This document shows positions 62,047 to 64,000 of a DNA stretch of 64,000 nucleotides, in pieces (within the stretch, counting starts at the first letter, position 1; every line of letters starts with the position of its first letter). Source of the stretch: Fasciolopsis buskii (Eukaryota; Platyhelminthes; Trematoda; Plagiorchiida; Fasciolidae); NCBI GenBank assembly GCA_008360955.1, contig LUCM01002959.1, positions 267,215 to 331,214 of the forward strand. The letters run 5' to 3'. Position numbers and translations under genes: made by a program. Below the pieces are notes generated by a model, which saw only the letters and a program-made list of their open reading frames with translations, searched no databases and had not been told where the DNA came from.

Positions 62047-62059
62047 CAAATCGCAGATG

Positions 62060-64000
62060 CCCAAACGCTGTCGATATTTCTCCCCCGCTTTCCGATTCAC
62101 TTCCGTACGTTTCGGGTCTTTTATTTTCTTCGTCACTCATCATAACTTCTCAGCTGGAAACCTTTCCAGGCTGCCGTTTTCTACTTTATTTTTGACTACG
62201 TATGCGCAATGCCAGCACCACTCAGATCTGTCAGAATGATGTGCCTGCAGGCCGTACGGGAACAGATCGACGAATTTAACCAGCATGGTTTCCCATTGAA
62301 GACGTACGCTTCCTAATACATGTCCGCTTGTAATTAGAGGCCAAATAATGTGACCTCCAGCGGAAGCGTGTTGGGAACGGATAAATCTTTTCATTACATA
62401 TCTTTACCGCACTGCTAATGACATGACCATTATGTTAACATTGAAAATTGGCAAAGTGACCCACGTACACCCCGCAATTCTGCTACCGTCATATCTCGGA
62501 ATGCCTTCTTCGTTTACTTCTTCGGGTACTACTCTCAACGTGACTGCCGACGGTCTGATCCCACACTGAAAGAAGCAAAAAACATCCAACCTCATTTCAC
62601 AGAGACATTGAACATTTTATTTATCGTATTGCTTACTGCTCTTCAATTTGCTCATCGCAATTGGTGATGGTTTCTCTAGCCGCACCCTCAGACAGTGATT
62701 TCCCATTATGCAAGTCATTTTTCACACCAGTCCGCACTTCAAAACGGCTTTCCATTATTTTCGTGATTGCAGAATCCACCGTGCAACTCACTGCAGTTAG
62801 CCTCCATCCGCTCTACGATGTTAGTCGTTAATTATCCTCCTCTCTTATTTATTCCAGTCGTTTTAGTCAGGTTTGTAAACCTTCCATTTATTACTCACGG
62901 TCCATCAACTTTCTCTGTCACAGTTTAGCCTCTGCGTACTTTATATAAAATTGTTAAATTTTGAACCCTTCGACCACATCTTGACATCTGCTGCTGTCGT
63001 TCAACCGAATTTCGCACCGCAATAAGCGTTACTGGTGCGTGCAAACGTAGAAGTATGTGATAAACAGCATTCACGTCAACGTGCTGGTAACCATGTGTAA
63101 TATAAAGTCATGCCTTTTCTGACTCCAACTTTGAGGCATGCTGCTCAAAGGGCTGTGTTATATCACTGTAACGCCTGCACATGTAACCAAGCCTGTCGCT
63201 CGTAATTTCCAGGACATATTCAGTAGTTGTATTATTAAGTGAGATCTCTGGAGTAATATAGGAGGCATATGTATACAACTGAGATTATGCAAAGGATAGC
63301 TTGGAGGGCTTATGAACTGCGGCGGGTAATGAGAGCTAAACAAACCCATAAGTTGTACTAACCTTACGTGCAGTCAAATGGACCATTCAAAAATTAGGTA
63401 GGATCACTTTATTCAGAAATCGGCAGCAGTTTCTATAAGGGCGAAACGAGTACAACAGGCACAACTGCATTTTACTGCCTCAGTATGCGTAGGTGAGATT
63501 CGAGGAAACGGCCGCCAAGTGATCGAACCTTTGTCACGATGAAGTCGGTCAGCAAATCCTGTGGCATTTTCCCATTATAGACTTCCCAATTTCTAGGCAG
63601 CGATTCAAAACCTCAAAGCAACGCGCAGCCCGTTTTAATGAAGAGCCCAAGAAAGGACAAATTCATGAATTTAGTCATGTATACAGCAAGCCTGCTTTTC
63701 CAGTAAGCCTCAATCACTATCCAGGCAAAAGTAGTCATGAATTGGAAACAATCGGCTTGAAATCAACAATTCATAGAGGATAATAAACAGGATATATCGG
63801 TCCCTTTTTTCAAGCAAATTTAAGAGATTCTGAGTGCCTTGTGAGGTCCGACAAAATCTTGCCTGTAAGCTACAGCCAAAACATCAGTGTAAACGAACGG
63901 GATGTCTGAGGTCAACCAAAGGCAGCGATCAATAGAAAGTGGATTGTAAAAATACAAACCATCCTGGGGCAAGTGACTCATGAACGCACCAAATGTTCGT
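62060..64000. other. unassigned region
   Basis: Three successive minus-strand frames (62404-62595, 62140-62394, 61924-62136) are each 60-84 residues, but the last overlaps the CR1 terminal module and no domain is recognised. From 62.6 kb to the end only frames up to 63 residues occur, with no motif. Confidence 0.4.

Larger units (their letters stand above)
57400..62050 (+). mobile_element. near full-length but broken CR1-like LINE, containing an assembly gap
   Basis: The order is ORF1-like Pro-rich region (about 57.9-58.6 kb), endonuclease (58.80-59.43 kb), linker (59.43-59.95 kb), RT (60.05-60.85 kb) and 3' region with the terminal module at 61865-62046. Endonuclease signs are NLDTTFITESWITKD and KIIAGDFNLLGVT (GDFN codons 59192-59203). 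NNIIDHTFTHTDNHSSVYVG closes the domain. RT signs are SNYRPINHTPVLSRAMGKVV, a frameshifted HGF region, IHLDMFTAFDRVPH after the gap, and PVTSGVK followed by a stop (60682-60684) where Gln belongs. Motif C is FADG (60766-60777). Many stops make it inactive. Confidence 0.85.

Noticed and set aside
61924..62394. Possible minus-strand gene with blocks conserved in the 43-kb copy (GVPGRD and RTIPFTQRSEGLILG)
   Set aside because: The conserved part lies within the CR1 3'-terminal module, whose orientation is plus here. Both strands stay open in the copies, so conservation is at the DNA level and does not show coding.
1..64000. CRISPR array, prokaryotic operons, riboswitches, rRNA, hammerhead ribozymes
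   Set aside because: No regularly spaced repeats, no ribosome-binding-site-led gene clusters, no rRNA-like sequence, and no complete hammerhead core next to a CTGATGA motif were seen; the sequence is eukaryotic in character.

Overview
The window reads as a piece of a large, repeat-rich animal genome, most likely a flatworm (tapeworm or fluke). Three things point that way. The one confident host gene has a 32-base GT-AG intron, a size typical of schistosomes and tapeworms. Most recognisable coding sequence is decayed retrotransposon of the CR1-like, RTE-like and Ty3/Gypsy kinds that fill flatworm genomes. There is no operon-like gene packing. The taxon is inferred from these traits and was not searched.

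Layout. Bases 1-5170 show no recognisable gene, only two microsatellites (a CAT/ATG tract near 1.9 kb and a 29-unit TA tract near 3.8 kb). At 5171-5592 (minus) lies a two-exon gene for mitochondrial ATP synthase coupling factor 6. At about 8.86-11.45 kb (plus) is a broken Ty3/Gypsy pol (protease, reverse transcriptase, RNase H, integrase), followed by a minus-strand non-LTR RT scrap. Around 16.4-18.6 kb, two ~97% identical 214-base inverted repeats bracket a plus-strand CR1 fragment.

From 19.6 to 28.5 kb the minus strand carries stacked CR1-like elements: one with ORF1, endonuclease and RT parts (19.64-23.65 kb), one RT-to-3'-end copy (25.13-27.3 kb), and dispersed 3'-end repeats. A decayed RTE-like element sits at 33.8-35.6 kb (plus). 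Further minus-strand CR1 pieces lie at 39.7-42.4 kb and 46.8-47.3 kb, with a plus-strand CR1 3' fragment at 43.1-43.3 kb. A long but broken plus-strand CR1 covers about 57.4-62.05 kb and holds a 145-N assembly gap.

The most notable structural point is that a ~1.5-kb stretch of the plus-strand CR1 (59927-61509) is an almost exact reverse complement of 25465-26960. The identity stops abruptly inside the element at both ends, where both copies continue as diverged relatives of the same family. This suggests recent gene conversion, a recent segmental exchange, or an assembly artefact at the gap. I found no CRISPR array, tRNA, rRNA, toxin locus or intact mobile element, and no convincing new biological system. 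Large parts (12.1-16.4, 28.5-33.8, 35.6-39.7, 44.2-46.8, 47.3-57.4 and 62.1-64 kb) hold only short unassigned reading frames.
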